Below the pieces are notes generated by a model. It was not told the origin of the DNA and searched no databases. It saw only the letters and a program-made list of their open reading frames with translations. Positions 44,450 to 54,400 of a stretch of DNA of 64,000 bases are shown here, one piece after another; positions within the stretch are counted from its first letter, which is position 1, and each line of letters begins with the position of its first letter. A program made the translations under genes and the position numbers. Location of the stretch: positions 280,672 to 344,671 of the forward strand of contig NZ_VCBC01000005.1 in NCBI RefSeq assembly GCF_005843925.1, given 5' to 3'. The stretch is from Thalassotalea litorea. Lineage in GTDB: Bacteria; Pseudomonadota; Gammaproteobacteria; Enterobacterales; Alteromonadaceae.

Positions 44450-44958
44450 TGAGTAACGAAAAAAATTCGCAACAGCTGACCCACCTTAATCAACAAGGTG
44501 AAGCCAATATGGTGGATGTCAGTAATAAGCAAACAACCATCAGAACCGCCACCGCAGAAGGCTACATTCGCATGTCTGCGCAAACGCTGGCATTAATCGA
44601 TAGTGGTGAACACAAAAAAGGCGATGTCTTTGCTGTGGCCCGTATCGCTGGGATCCAGGCGGCGAAAAAATGCTCGGATTTAATACCGCTATGTCACCCA
44701 TTAATGTTAACCAAGGTGCAGGTAGACTTTACTCTGGATAAAGCCAACAATCAGGTCAGAGTGGAAACCCTGTGTCGACTTAGCGGCCAGACTGGCGTGG
44801 AAATGGAAGCATTAACCGCAGCATCCGTCGCCTGCTTAACCTTATTTGATATGTGTAAAGCGGTCGATCCTGGGATGCTAATTCACGGTATTCGGGTACT
44901 AGAAAAGCAAGGTGGTAAGTCCGGTCATTGGCAATCAACGAATCAAGGAGAGTCATGA
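44449..44958 (+). CDS. moaC: Cyclic pyranopterin monophosphate synthase accessory protein
   Basis: 169 residues with the MoaC core: [83 protein letters not shown] and the final KQGGKSGHW. It carries out, with MoaA, the conversion of GTP to cyclic pyranopterin monophosphate, the first step of molybdopterin synthesis. A few residues before MVDVS are longer than usual (20 against about 5), with MSNEKNSQQ as start. The ATG overlaps the moaB stop (TAATG); its own end overlaps moaD. moaA itself is not in the window. Confidence 0.94.
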   Translation: MSNEKNSQQLTHLNQQGEANMVDVSNKQTTIRTATAEGYIRMSAQTLALIDSGEHKKGDVFAVARIAGIQAAKKCSDLIPLCHPLMLTKVQVDFTLDKANNQVRVETLCRLSGQTGVEMEALTAASVACLTLFDMCKAVDPGMLIHGIRVLEKQGGKSGHWQSTNQGES

Positions 44959-45209
44959 TGATCAAGGTGGTTTTCTTTGCCGCTCTGCGCGACAAGCTCG
45001 ATTGTGAAGGTTTGACAATCGCGCACACTGACAATATTCAGTGTGTTGCCGATATCAAACAACAATTGTGTGAGCAACACCCCCACTGGCAATCGGTGTT
45101 TGCACAACAAAGTATATTATCAGCGGTCAACCATACCATGACGGACGAATCCTTTGCGGTAAAATCTGGTGATGAGGTTGCGTTTTTTCCACCGGTAACC
45201 GGAGGTTAA
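44958..45209 (+). CDS. moaD: Molybdopterin synthase sulfur-carrier subunit
   Basis: 83 residues, a ubiquitin-like fold starting [14 protein letters not shown] and ending VAFFPPVTGG, the diglycine tail that is thiocarboxylated by MoeB and donates sulfur in the MoaE reaction. ATG 44958 is chosen because GGAG lies 7 bases ahead; ATG 44955 directly before it has too little spacing. It overlaps the moaC stop by one base, and moaE begins two bases after its own stop, so production of the two synthase subunits is coupled. Tail and fold are intact. Confidence 0.93.
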   Translation: MIKVVFFAALRDKLDCEGLTIAHTDNIQCVADIKQQLCEQHPHWQSVFAQQSILSAVNHTMTDESFAVKSGDEVAFFPPVTGG

Positions 45210-45210
45210 C

Positions 45211-45663
45211 TTGACGGACTTTATTTCCATTCAGACACAAGATTTTTCCGTTGCAGAACAACTACAGGCATTGGAAGAAGATAATGTCAGCGATGGTGCT
45301 ACGGTAATTTTTACCGGTCGGGTGCGCGATAAAAATGAAGGTCAACAGGTTCATAGTTTAACCCTTGAACATTACCCGGGAATGACCGAAAAATCCCTTG
45401 CGGCTATCATTGCTCAGGCGCGACAGCGTTGGCAAATTAACCGGGTTCGGGTGATCCACCGAATTGGTCAGTTATCAATTGGGGAACAAATCGTCTTTGT
45501 TGGCGTTACCAGCCCACATCGTGGTGACGCCTACGCCGCCAATGAATTCATTATGGATTACCTTAAAATCGAGGCACCGTTTTGGAAAAAAGAAAGCACC
45601 AATGATGGTGATAAATGGTTAGATGCTAAACAGCAAGATAACCAGAAAGCGCAATCCTGGTAA
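45211..45663 (+). CDS. moaE: Molybdopterin synthase catalytic subunit
   Basis: 150 residues from a TTG start at 45211; GGAGG at 45201-45205 with spacing 5 decides it. Typical MoaE stretches: ATVIFTGRVRDKNEGQ, LTLEHYPGMTEKSL, VRVIHRIGQLSIGEQIVFVGVTSPHR and the active-site region FWKKES with the conserved Lys. With MoaD it inserts the dithiolene sulfurs into cyclic pyranopterin monophosphate, forming molybdopterin. The rare start codon may lower its translation relative to MoaD. It leads into modA after 8 bases. Confidence 0.93.
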   Translation: MTDFISIQTQDFSVAEQLQALEEDNVSDGATVIFTGRVRDKNEGQQVHSLTLEHYPGMTEKSLAAIIAQARQRWQINRVRVIHRIGQLSIGEQIVFVGVTSPHRGDAYAANEFIMDYLKIEAPFWKKESTNDGDKWLDAKQQDNQKAQSW

Positions 45664-45671
45664 CGGCACCT

Positions 45672-46529
45672 ATGCGGCAACTGTTTATAGCTAAGTATTG
45701 CTCATTTATCTGGCTGCAAAAATCGATGCGATTGCTGTTCCTCAGCCTCGCATTGACCACCAGCTTTTTTAGTGTGGCGAGTGATTCAAATATTGATCCA
45801 GATTTAGAAAACCCGGATGAAAGCAAGCCGTTGAAAGTCGCTGTGGCGGCAAATTTCGGCCATGCGTTAAAGCAAATTGCCGAGCAGTTTACCCAGCAAA
45901 CCAATATCCCGGTGAGCATCACAATAGGTGCAACTGGGGGGCTTTATCAACAGATCCGCCATGGTGCGCCATTTGATGTTTTTCTTGCCGCCAATGCCCT
46001 ACACCCGCAATTGTTACAAAAAAATGGTTTCATCATCGAACACTCTCTGCAACCCTATGCGATTGGTCAGTTGGCGTTTTTCGCGACCGATAATGCCTAT
46101 ACCTGGGACAATTTACCAAACACTTACCAACAATATGGTAAGTTTGCCATCGCCAATCCAACCCATGCACCGTATGGCAAAGCCGCCAAACAGTTATTAA
46201 CCAACATAGGCTTGTGGTCGGTGCTGACACCAAAACTGGTGCAAGGTAACAATGTTGCCCAAAGTTATCAGTTTATCCGTGCTCAAGCCGCCAGTGCCGG
46301 TTTGGTTGCCAATAGCTTTTTAATTGAGCATCAGCAAGACAGCACCGCTAACCTTGTACCGCAACATCTATACGATCCGATTGAACAATATATGCTAGTT
46401 CTCAAATCCAGCAAGCAAGCAAAAGCGGCAAAAACATTTCAACAATTTCTCCTCAGCGATGCGATTCAGGAAAAAATCTCAAAAATGGGATATTATCCAG
46501 TTAATCGCCCATTAAATAGTAAACACTAA
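45672..46529 (+). CDS. modA: Molybdate-binding periplasmic protein
   Basis: 285 residues with a signal peptide; either ATG 45672 or ATG 45726 (MRLLFLSLALTTSFFSVAS) would give an export signal, and neither has a strong ribosome site, so coupling to moaE is likely. The mature part shows ModA traits: LKVAVAANFGHALKQIAEQF, VSITIGATGGLYQQIRHGAPFDVFLAA (oxyanion ligands), QLAFFATDN, and the end FLLSDAIQEKISKMGYYPV. It captures molybdate (or tungstate) in the periplasm for ModBC. Gene order modA-modB-modC is canonical, but sharing an operon with moa genes is less usual. Confidence 0.93.
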   Translation: MRQLFIAKYCSFIWLQKSMRLLFLSLALTTSFFSVASDSNIDPDLENPDESKPLKVAVAANFGHALKQIAEQFTQQTNIPVSITIGATGGLYQQIRHGAPFDVFLAANALHPQLLQKNGFIIEHSLQPYAIGQLAFFATDNAYTWDNLPNTYQQYGKFAIANPTHAPYGKAAKQLLTNIGLWSVLTPKLVQGNNVAQSYQFIRAQAASAGLVANSFLIEHQQDSTANLVPQHLYDPIEQYMLVLKSSKQAKAAKTFQQFLLSDAIQEKISKMGYYPVNRPLNSKH

Positions 46530-46531
46530 AC

Positions 46532-47245
46532 ATGGAAAGTTATTGGTCACAGGACATCCTGGCTTTGGTCACGACGTTAAAAGTGGCGCTAGTTAGTACA
46601 TTGATTTTATTGGTTATTGGCACACCACTAGCGTGGTGGCTGGCAAAGCTACAGTCACGCTGGCGAGTGTTGATAGAAGCATTAATCGCGCTACCGTTAG
46701 TGTTACCGCCTACGGTATTGGGTTTTTACCTTCTAATTGCATTTTCTCCACAACATTTGCCCGGTCAATGGTGGCAAAGCGTCACTGGCCAGCAACTTGC
46801 GTTCAGTTTTTCCGCCATTGTCATTGGTTCGGTCATTTACTCCCTGCCCTTTGTTGTACAGCCATTGCAAAAGGCGTTTGAGCAGCTTGACCATTCGCTA
46901 TTAGACAGTGGTGCGACACTAGGCGCCGGTCCACTCGACCGGTTTTGGCATATTATCTTGCCGCTTTGCAAAGCCAGTTTTATCACCGCCGCGACCTTAG
47001 GCTTTGCCCATACGGTGGGCGAATTTGGTGTGGTATTGATGATCGGCGGTAATATTCCCGGAGAAACCCGAGTCCTATCGATAGCGTTATTCGATCACGT
47101 CGAAGCGTTTGATTATGCCCGGGCGCACCTGTTGGCATTTTCGTTATTAATCGGTTCGATTGCGGTATTGGCATTGGTGTACCTGTTTAATTTTTCTGAA
47201 CAAAAGCAACAGGGGTTATCGAACCAAAGCAGGCAAATGCCATGA
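46532..47245 (+). CDS. modB: Molybdate ABC transporter permease
   Basis: 237 residues with five to six membrane segments and the ModB signatures LPLVLPPTVLGFYLLIAFSP and, later, the EAA-like coupling loop LDSGATLGAGPLDRFWHIILPLCKASFITAATLGFAHTVGEFGVVLMIGGNIPGETRVLSIALFD (key motif G-E-F-GVVLMIGG). It forms the dimeric channel that passes molybdate to the cytoplasm, energised by ModC. It begins two bases after modA stop and its end overlaps modC by four bases, so the three genes are translationally coupled. Confidence 0.94.
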   Translation: MESYWSQDILALVTTLKVALVSTLILLVIGTPLAWWLAKLQSRWRVLIEALIALPLVLPPTVLGFYLLIAFSPQHLPGQWWQSVTGQQLAFSFSAIVIGSVIYSLPFVVQPLQKAFEQLDHSLLDSGATLGAGPLDRFWHIILPLCKASFITAATLGFAHTVGEFGVVLMIGGNIPGETRVLSIALFDHVEAFDYARAHLLAFSLLIGSIAVLALVYLFNFSEQKQQGLSNQSRQMP

Positions 47246-48468
47246 CAGTTCTTAATCTTGGGGTTCGCTGTCAACGGCGTTCATTTGCGCTGAATATTGA
47301 CCAACAGTTTGATTTAACGGGAATTCATGGAATTTTCGGACATTCTGGTTCAGGAAAGTCAACGCTGCTACGCTGCATTTCGGGATTGGAAAAATCCGGC
47401 ACCGGGCAAATTATCTGGCAAAACCGCACCCTGCTCAGCACTGCAGACAAATGCTTTGTGGCACCTGAAAAGCGTCATATTGCTCATGTATTTCAACGCA
47501 GCTGTCTGTTTCCGCATCTGACGGTCCAGGAAAACCTGGACTTTGCGATAAAGCGTCGCGTGACTAACAATATCCCCATTGACGAAATCATTGAGCTGAC
47601 CGGGCTGCAACCTCTGTTGGCATCGAAAGTGACCTTATTGTCTGGCGGAGAGCAACAAAAAGTGGCGTTGGCACGAGCAATTTTATTTGAACCCGAATTA
47701 CTTTTGCTGGATGAACCACTCAGCGCCCTGGACCGACAAAATAAGCGCCAGCTGTTAGCTTTGATCAAGCGCGCCCATATGCATTATAAGATCCCGATGT
47801 TATACGTCACTCACTCCATTGATGAGTTGCAACAAATCGCCACCCACATGAGTGTTATGGAAAATGGTCAAATCAAACTCACCGGTGCGATTCATAATGT
47901 TATCCACCAACTCAACAATAGCGCGATGATCGAACAGCAAACCAGCTTGTCGTTAACCATTGCACCGCAAGAAGCCAAAGCCGGTGGATTAACACCACTG
48001 CTCTTTCACAACACTGTTGCAGACAGCGTCGAACAAGGCAATGTGATTACAAAAGACAATGTGACTGTAAAAGACAACGTGACTGTAAAAGACAACGTGA
48101 TAGGAAAAGACAGTGTTCTCGACATCGACAAGGGCGGCGAACAGGACGTAAACACCAAACTTTATATGTTAACGTCCAATATCGGCGAATATGCATTACA
48201 GCATCAAGCACTGCGCTGCTTCATTATGGCCAGCGACATAAGTTTGTGTACGCAAGAGCCCAGCAACAGTTCCATTGTTAATCAGTTGCGCGGCAACATC
48301 ATCGCGATTGACATAAATGAGCATCAGGCACTGGTAACAGTTAGTGTCAATGGGCATCCGTTTTATGCCAGTATCTCGGCGTTTTCAGTCAATACGCTTG
48401 ACCTTGCCATTGGTCAGATAGTGTTTATCCAGTTTAAAGCCAGCGCCATACAAACCCTGTTAAAATAA
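47242..48468 (+). CDS. modC: Molybdate ABC transporter ATP-binding protein with elongated linker
   Basis: 408 residues, longer than the usual ModC (about 350). Walker A GHSGSGKST (34-42), Q-loop FQRSCLFPHLTV, signature LSGGEQQKVALARAI and Walker B LLLLDEPLSALDR are intact. The C-terminal TOBE/Mop regulatory domain (about 325-408) is recognisable: SIVNQLRGNIIAIDINEHQALVTVSVNG. Between them lies an added stretch of about 60 residues, largely four copies of a six-residue repeat (VKDNVT-like), with the 18-base DNA repeat listed separately. The tract sits in the interdomain linker and should not damage either domain. Confidence 0.92.
   Translation: MTVLNLGVRCQRRSFALNIDQQFDLTGIHGIFGHSGSGKSTLLRCISGLEKSGTGQIIWQNRTLLSTADKCFVAPEKRHIAHVFQRSCLFPHLTVQENLDFAIKRRVTNNIPIDEIIELTGLQPLLASKVTLLSGGEQQKVALARAILFEPELLLLDEPLSALDRQNKRQLLALIKRAHMHYKIPMLYVTHSIDELQQIATHMSVMENGQIKLTGAIHNVIHQLNNSAMIEQQTSLSLTIAPQEAKAGGLTPLLFHNTVADSVEQGNVITKDNVTVKDNVTVKDNVIGKDSVLDIDKGGEQDVNTKLYMLTSNIGEYALQHQALRCFIMASDISLCTQEPSNSSIVNQLRGNIIAIDINEHQALVTVSVNGHPFYASISAFSVNTLDLAIGQIVFIQFKASAIQTLLK
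48040..48111. repeat. 18-base in-frame tandem repeat in modC
   Basis: Four copies of an 18-base unit (consensus AAYGTGACTGTAAAAGAC) encode NVTVKD-type hexapeptides. The middle two copies differ at one base; the outer copies diverge more. All are multiples of three, so copy changes keep the frame. Confidence 0.9.
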
Positions 48469-48540
48469 CAATCAAATTGCATTGCAACAGATTGAATTAC
48501 ATTAGATAGAACAAAACTTGAATTAGACAAAGGTATTATT

Positions 48541-49293
48541 TTGCTAACAACACAAGAACAACTTCGCTATAGCCGCCAGACTCTGGTGTCTGGTTTTGGT
48601 GAGTCCGGACAAATCGCTTTGCAAAATGCCTGTGTTTTGGTGGTAGGAATTGGCGGCCTGGGGAACCCAGTGAGTCAGTATCTGGTCAGTGCTGGTATTG
48701 GCAAAATAATTTTGTGTGATGGCGATAGTATTGACGTATCAAACCTGCCTCGACAGATCTTGTTTGATGACAGCGTATTGGCCGACAATAAGGCCGAAAC
48801 GGCCGCCAATCGCCTGGAGCAATCAAACCCTGAGTGTAATATTGAAGTGGTCGATGAAATGCTCGATGACGAGCTCGCCGATTATTACATTAGCCAAGCC
48901 GATATTGTCATCGATTGTACCGACAACGTTGCTAGTCGTTACACCCTCAATGCCTGGTGTTTAAAACATCAGACGCCACTGGTTATCGGTGCCGCCACGG
49001 GCCTGGATGGTCAGCATTTCTTTATTGATCCCAAACAGCAAGACAGTGCCTGTTATCAGTGCCTGTTCCCGGAAACTCAGCAAGCGCCGGTACAAAACTG
49101 TCAGACAATCGGCATTATCGGTCCGGTACTTGCGATCGTCGGCGGCATGCAATCTCTTACCGCAATCAAATATCTGGTTGGCATGAAGACCTTTAACAAT
49201 CGCCTTGAACTATTCGATGGTGCATATCAGTCCTGGCAGTCATTTACGGTACAAAAACAACCCAACTGCCCGGCCTGCGCAAACACCCAATAA
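48541..49293 (+). CDS. moeB: ThiF/MoeB-type adenylyltransferase (molybdopterin synthase sulfurylase)
   Basis: 250 residues from TTG 48541 (AAAGG 9-12 bases ahead). MoeB features: LRYSRQTLVSGFGESGQIALQNACVLVVGIGGLGNPVSQYL with the ATP-binding GxGGLG, the DGDSIDVSNLPRQILF loop, catalytic Asp in DIVIDCTDN, and zinc Cys pairs CYQCLFP and CPAC near the C-terminus. It adenylates the MoaD diglycine tail so that sulfur can be added. It is 72 bases after modC and ends 16 bases before the convergent narX. The protein has the shorter MoeB form without a rhodanese domain. Confidence 0.92.
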   Translation: MLTTQEQLRYSRQTLVSGFGESGQIALQNACVLVVGIGGLGNPVSQYLVSAGIGKIILCDGDSIDVSNLPRQILFDDSVLADNKAETAANRLEQSNPECNIEVVDEMLDDELADYYISQADIVIDCTDNVASRYTLNAWCLKHQTPLVIGAATGLDGQHFFIDPKQQDSACYQCLFPETQQAPVQNCQTIGIIGPVLAIVGGMQSLTAIKYLVGMKTFNNRLELFDGAYQSWQSFTVQKQPNCPACANTQ

Positions 49294-49309
49294 CGCCTGC
49301 TTTGTGGCG

Positions 49310-51211
49310 CTATTGAGCCTGAGAAAAAATCAATTCCTGTGGGTTGCTTTCAAGGTATTTTGGTGCAAAGCTCACCACAACTTTAGTTCCTTTATCGGTC
49401 GCGGTATCAATCTGTAACCGCCCGGATAAGCTCTGGGTACGTTCCTGAATAATCGCCATACCGTAATGATTGAGCTTTTCCGCATTGTCGGGAATTCCGA
49501 CACCGTCATCGTCTATATGCAAACATATGTGTCGGTTTTCATCTTCGAGTACCTGAATTTTAACCTGGGCCGCATGGGAATGATTTAACGCATTCTGACT
49601 TGCTTCACGGGCAATTTGCATCAAATGAATTTCCTCATTAGGAGTAAGAGGAATATTCTGTATTTGATAATCCAGAGAAAATTGCATGCGCTGATCGGCG
49701 CGTTTATTGAGTTGTTCGGTCATTTGAATAAAGGCCAATTGCAAACCTGCTTCGTCGATTTTCAAACGGAAAGTCGTTAACAGTTCACGTAATTGTCGAT
49801 ACGCTGAATTCAAACCCAGTTTCAGTTCATCTACCACACTATCAATTTTCTTTTCCGAATCTTGTTTGGCTCGCAATTTTTGTAGCATTGCCACCTGCAT
49901 CTTCAAATAGGATAATGCCTGTGCCAGTGAATCATGTAATTCCCGGGCGATCACCGTACGCTCATTCAATAGGGCAATTCTACGCGTCTGCTCTTGTTGC
50001 TGTCTGGTATGTAAACCATTGGCCACCAGGGCCGATATTGACGTAAATAGCTGATTTTGCCACGCTTCGAGCGGCACATTGGCAGGCAGATTACAGACCA
50101 GAACGCCATAGCTCACCTCGTCTTTTTTGATCGGATAACGCATTACCATCTTATCGATGGATGTGGTTAACAACTCTTTTTGATTACTTAAGCAGCCACC
50201 ACAATCACCTTTTTCACAGATTTCAGCAATCGCCTTTTTGGAAGTCATGATATGTTCATAGGGCGCCGCACCCGTTGCGGTTGTCAAACACAAATCTATG
50301 TCTTCAATTTCACTGATAATGGATAATTTTTCGGCGATCGGCACTAAATCAAGGTTACCCTCATCGTTGTTCATCAACTGCGAAGTTTGATAGAGCAATT
50401 CTAAGGCTCCATTGCTGCGCTGTAATTTGGTCGTTTTCGTCTGAACCCTATTTTCCATATGCTGGTGCGACATAGAGATGGCTTCAGACATTTTATTCAT
50501 CGTTTCCGCTAAAAAGCCAAGCTCATCCTGCTGATCAATATTGGTACGTGCACTGTAATCCCCCGCCATCAACTGTTTAGCTGTGCGCGTTAGTTCGGAT
50601 AACGGTTTTTCTACCCTGCGGCTAATTTGCACCATGGTAATTGCGGCTAACAGAACGGTTACAAAGAGTGATATGCCTAATATCATCCGGATCAGCAAAA
50701 TACGGCTTTCTGCGCGATGTTGGTAAAGAGCTACCAGATTGTCCAGTCGAGTCACAAACAATTCCACCGTAGCGCCCAATACCATAAGTTCCTGGGTCGT
50801 TATTCGCTCTGGATTATCGACCAACAATAACAATTCCGGACTAATTTCATCAAACCAGCGTTGTCGAACGTGGCTCAACGCTTCTTCCGTGGCAACAAGC
50901 GGTAGCACTCGCGTATTTGAGTTAATTAACGGGTTAGAGACTTTGTTGTTAAATTCGTCAATCGATTGATTGAGTTGCAGCTGTTGTTTCGCCTGCGCTT
51001 CCGCGTCAAGTTGCGATAAAAGGCTAAGCTGAGAATAAATTTTATAACTTTGCATTCGCAATGAGCCGGCATGGTTGATGGCCAGTGCATCCTTATCCGC
51101 CATTTCACTGATGAATACCGAACTGAACATACTGACGATGGCCACGAAACTAATCGCAAACATCATGCTGCCAATACGAAAAACAATAGAATTAAATAAC
51201 TTATCAAGCAT
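49310..51211 (-). CDS. narX: Nitrate/nitrite sensor histidine kinase
   Basis: 633 residues: two membrane helices (13-35 and around 168-190) enclosing a periplasmic nitrate sensor domain with the P-box AGSLRMQSYKIY (48-59) that binds nitrate; then HAMP (about 190-245), a GAF-like module with the Cys cluster CEKGDCGGC, HisKA_3 dimer helix with phosphor-His in ARELHDSLAQALSYLK, and HATPase with DDDGVGIPDN. It follows the NarX/NarQ plan. Divergent from narG, sharing the promoter region. No NarL/NarP response regulator gene is nearby, so the partner must lie elsewhere. Confidence 0.94.
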   Translation of the reverse strand: MLDKLFNSIVFRIGSMMFAISFVAIVSMFSSVFISEMADKDALAINHAGSLRMQSYKIYSQLSLLSQLDAEAQAKQQLQLNQSIDEFNNKVSNPLINSNTRVLPLVATEEALSHVRQRWFDEISPELLLLVDNPERITTQELMVLGATVELFVTRLDNLVALYQHRAESRILLIRMILGISLFVTVLLAAITMVQISRRVEKPLSELTRTAKQLMAGDYSARTNIDQQDELGFLAETMNKMSEAISMSHQHMENRVQTKTTKLQRSNGALELLYQTSQLMNNDEGNLDLVPIAEKLSIISEIEDIDLCLTTATGAAPYEHIMTSKKAIAEICEKGDCGGCLSNQKELLTTSIDKMVMRYPIKKDEVSYGVLVCNLPANVPLEAWQNQLFTSISALVANGLHTRQQQEQTRRIALLNERTVIARELHDSLAQALSYLKMQVAMLQKLRAKQDSEKKIDSVVDELKLGLNSAYRQLRELLTTFRLKIDEAGLQLAFIQMTEQLNKRADQRMQFSLDYQIQNIPLTPNEEIHLMQIAREASQNALNHSHAAQVKIQVLEDENRHICLHIDDDGVGIPDNAEKLNHYGMAIIQERTQSLSGRLQIDTATDKGTKVVVSFAPKYLESNPQELIFSQAQ

Positions 51212-51362
51212 TTTGCTTAACCTTTAAACTGAATGAAATTCGCGATGGCACAATGCACAAAAGGGTTACCACTAAAGAGCTGTTTAACCTTGAAAAAAGC
51301 AAACTTGAACCGGTGCCATCGTCACAGCCCCCATTATAACGACAAAGGCCACAAGATCCTTA

Positions 51363-51378
51363 TACCACTTAGGTGGTA
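51363..51378. promoter_or_regulatory. NarL/NarP-like 7-2-7 site upstream of narG
   Basis: TACCACT-TA-GGTGGTA is an inverted pair of heptamers with one mismatch, close to the NarL/NarP consensus (TACYYMT n2 AKRRGTA). It stands 38 bases upstream of the FNR box. Confidence 0.6.
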
Positions 51379-51415
51379 CAAAGCAAATAACCCCTGTGTT
51401 AGCTTTTTTCAAAAC

Positions 51416-51429
51416 TTGATCTGGATCAA
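51416..51429 (+). promoter_or_regulatory. FNR box of the narGHJI promoter
   Basis: TTGAT-CTGG-ATCAA is an exact FNR consensus. A -10-like TAATAT at 51451-51456 gives a start near 51463, so the box centre falls at about -41.5, the class II activator position. Induction under oxygen limitation is the natural reading. Confidence 0.85.
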
Positions 51430-51488
51430 TATTTCTCTGTGAAACCTTTCTAATATAACCAGTAATTTCAAATCGCATGGAGAATAAC

Positions 51489-54400
51489 ATGAGTCGTTTT
51501 TTGGACAGGTTAAAATTCTTTAAACCTAAAACAGAAAGCTTCTCGGGGGACCACGGTGTCACTACTGAAGAAGATCGCAGCTGGGAAGACGGATATCGCC
51601 GTCGCTGGCAACACGACAAAGTAGTACGCTCAACCCACGGGGTGAACTGTACAGGCTCTTGTAGCTGGAAAATTTATGTTAAAGACGGTTTAGTCACATG
51701 GGAAACGCAACAAACGGATTATCCGCGTACGCGTCCAGACTTGCCTAACCATGAACCTCGTGGTTGTCCGCGTGGTGCATCCTATTCCTGGTATATCTAC
51801 AGCGCCAACCGTCTTAAATATCCAAAGGTTCGTAAAAGACTAATCAAGCTATGGCGTGAAGCCAAAAATCAATTCAGCGATCCCGTCGAAGCCTGGGCAT
51901 CAATTGTCGAAGACAAAGAAAAAGCAAATTCCTATAAACAACAACGTGGTTTGGGCGGATTTGTTCGGGCGCAATGGAATGAAGTCAATGAGATTATCGC
52001 CGCTGCTAACGTCTATACCACAAAAACCTATGGTCCGGATCGGATCGCAGGTTTCTCGCCGATTCCGGCAATGTCTATGGTTTCTTACGCTGCCGGTGCT
52101 CGCTACTTATCATTGATTGGCGCTAACTGTTTAAGCTTCTATGACTGGTATTGTGATTTACCACCCGCGTCGCCGCAAATCTGGGGTGAGCAAACGGACG
52201 TTCCTGAGTCTGCGGATTGGTACAATTCAAACTATATCCTTGCCTGGGGCTCAAATGTTCCACAAACAAGGACACCTGATGCCCACTTCTTAACCGAAGT
52301 ACGCTACAAAGGCACCAAGGTCGTATCGATTACTTCTGATTACTCTGAGTTATCAAAACTGACCGATCAGTGGCTAGCACCTAAGCAAGGTACTGATGCG
52401 GCTCTGGCGATGGCGTTTGGCCATGTCATTTTGAATGAATACCATAAAACCGGTAAGAGTGAGTACTTTAACGAGTACGTGCGTACCACCACCGATTTCC
52501 CGAATTTGGTCATCCTCGACCAGGACGGTGATCGCTTGATCCAGGGTCGCTTCTTACGCGCATCGGATTTGGCCGATAATTTAGGTCAAGACAATAACCC
52601 AGAATGGAAAACCATTGCCATTAATGAAAATGATGGCGAGTTGGTTTCACCAACGGGTGCAGTCGGTTATCGCTGGGGTGAAAAAGGCAAGTGGAACATT
52701 ACCCAAACCGATGGTAAGTCAGGCTCTGAAGTGAAATTACAAGTATCACTAAAAGAGCAACATGATGAAATCGTTGATGTGGCGTTCCCATATTTTGCCA
52801 CCGAAGCGAATGCCCATGAACATAACTACTTTGATCATACCGAGCACAGCGATGTGATCAACCGCAAGGTACCTGCGAAAAGAATTACCCTTGCCGATGG
52901 TAGCCAGGCGCTCGTCACCACAGTATTTGATTTAACGCTGGCAAACTACGGCGTTGATAATGGTTACGAGTGTGATAACTGCGCGACGTCCTATGACCAG
53001 GATTTACCGTATACGCCAAAATGGCAGGAAAAAATCACCGGTTGTCGTCCGGAAGATGTCATCAAAGTTGCCACTGAATTTGCCGATAATGCGCACAAAA
53101 CCAAAGGTCGTTCAATGATCATTGTGGGCGCGGCACTGAATCACTGGTATCACATGGATATGAACTATCGTGGTTTGATAAACATGTTAATGATGTGTGG
53201 TTGTATTGGTCAATCCGGCGGCGGTTGGGCTCACTACGTGGGACAGGAAAAACTGCGTCCACAAACCGGGTGGCAGCCACTTGCGTTTGGTCTGGATTGG
53301 CAAAAGCCACCTCGTCATATGAACGGTACGTCATTTTTCTATAACCATTCAAGTCAATGGCGTTACGAAAAATTGGACATGGCTGAAGTGGTTTCTCCAC
53401 TGGCGAATAAAGAGAAGTGGTCAGGGTCGATTATTGACTTTAACTCCCGCGCCGAGCGCATGGGTTGGTTACCGTCTGCACCGCAACTGGGTATGAACCC
53501 GTTAGATTTATGTCGTCAGGCAGAAGCTGAAGGTATGTCAGCCAAAGATTATGCGGTTAAAAACCTTAAATCTGGCGAACTTAAGTTTGCCTGTGAAGAG
53601 CCGGACAATCCGCAAAACTTCCCGCGCAACATGTTTATCTGGCGTTCCAACTTACTCGGTTCATCGGGTAAAGGTCATGAATACATGCTCAAACATTTGT
53701 TGGGCACGAAACACGGCTTAATGGGCAAAGATTTGGGCGAATCTGGCGATAAAATGCCTGAAGATGTCACCTACGAAAAAGATGGCGCTGAAGGTAAAGT
53801 CGATTTGTTTGTAACGCTCGATTTTCGTATGTCCACCACTTGCTTGTATTCAGACATCGTGCTGCCTACTGCAACCTGGTATGAAAAAGATGATATGAAT
53901 ACCTCGGATATGCATCCGTTTATTCATCCTCTGTCAAAAGCCGTTGACCCGGTATGGGAAGCTCGCTCTGACTGGGATATCTTCAAAGGCATTGCCAAAC
54001 AGTTTTCAAAAACCTGTGAAGGTCATTTAGGCAAACAAAAAGATTTGGTCACCGTCCCTATCCTGCATGATACCCCGGCTGAAATTGCCCAACCATTTGG
54101 CGTCAAAGCGTGGTGGAAAGGCGAGTGTGATTTAATCCCGGGTCAAACTGCGCCGAATTTGGTCGAAGTTGAACGTGATTACCCAAATACTTACGCACGC
54201 TTCACGTCTTTAGGTCCAACCTTGGATACTCAGGGTAATGGCGGTAAAGGTATTTCCTGGAATACTGAAGAAGAAGTCGATTTCCTTGGCAAATTAAACA
54301 AGGTTCATCATGAGGGTGCCAATGAAGGTCGTCCGAAAATTGAATCGGCCATTGATGCCTGTGAAGTGATTCTATCACTGGCACCGGAAACCAATGGTGC

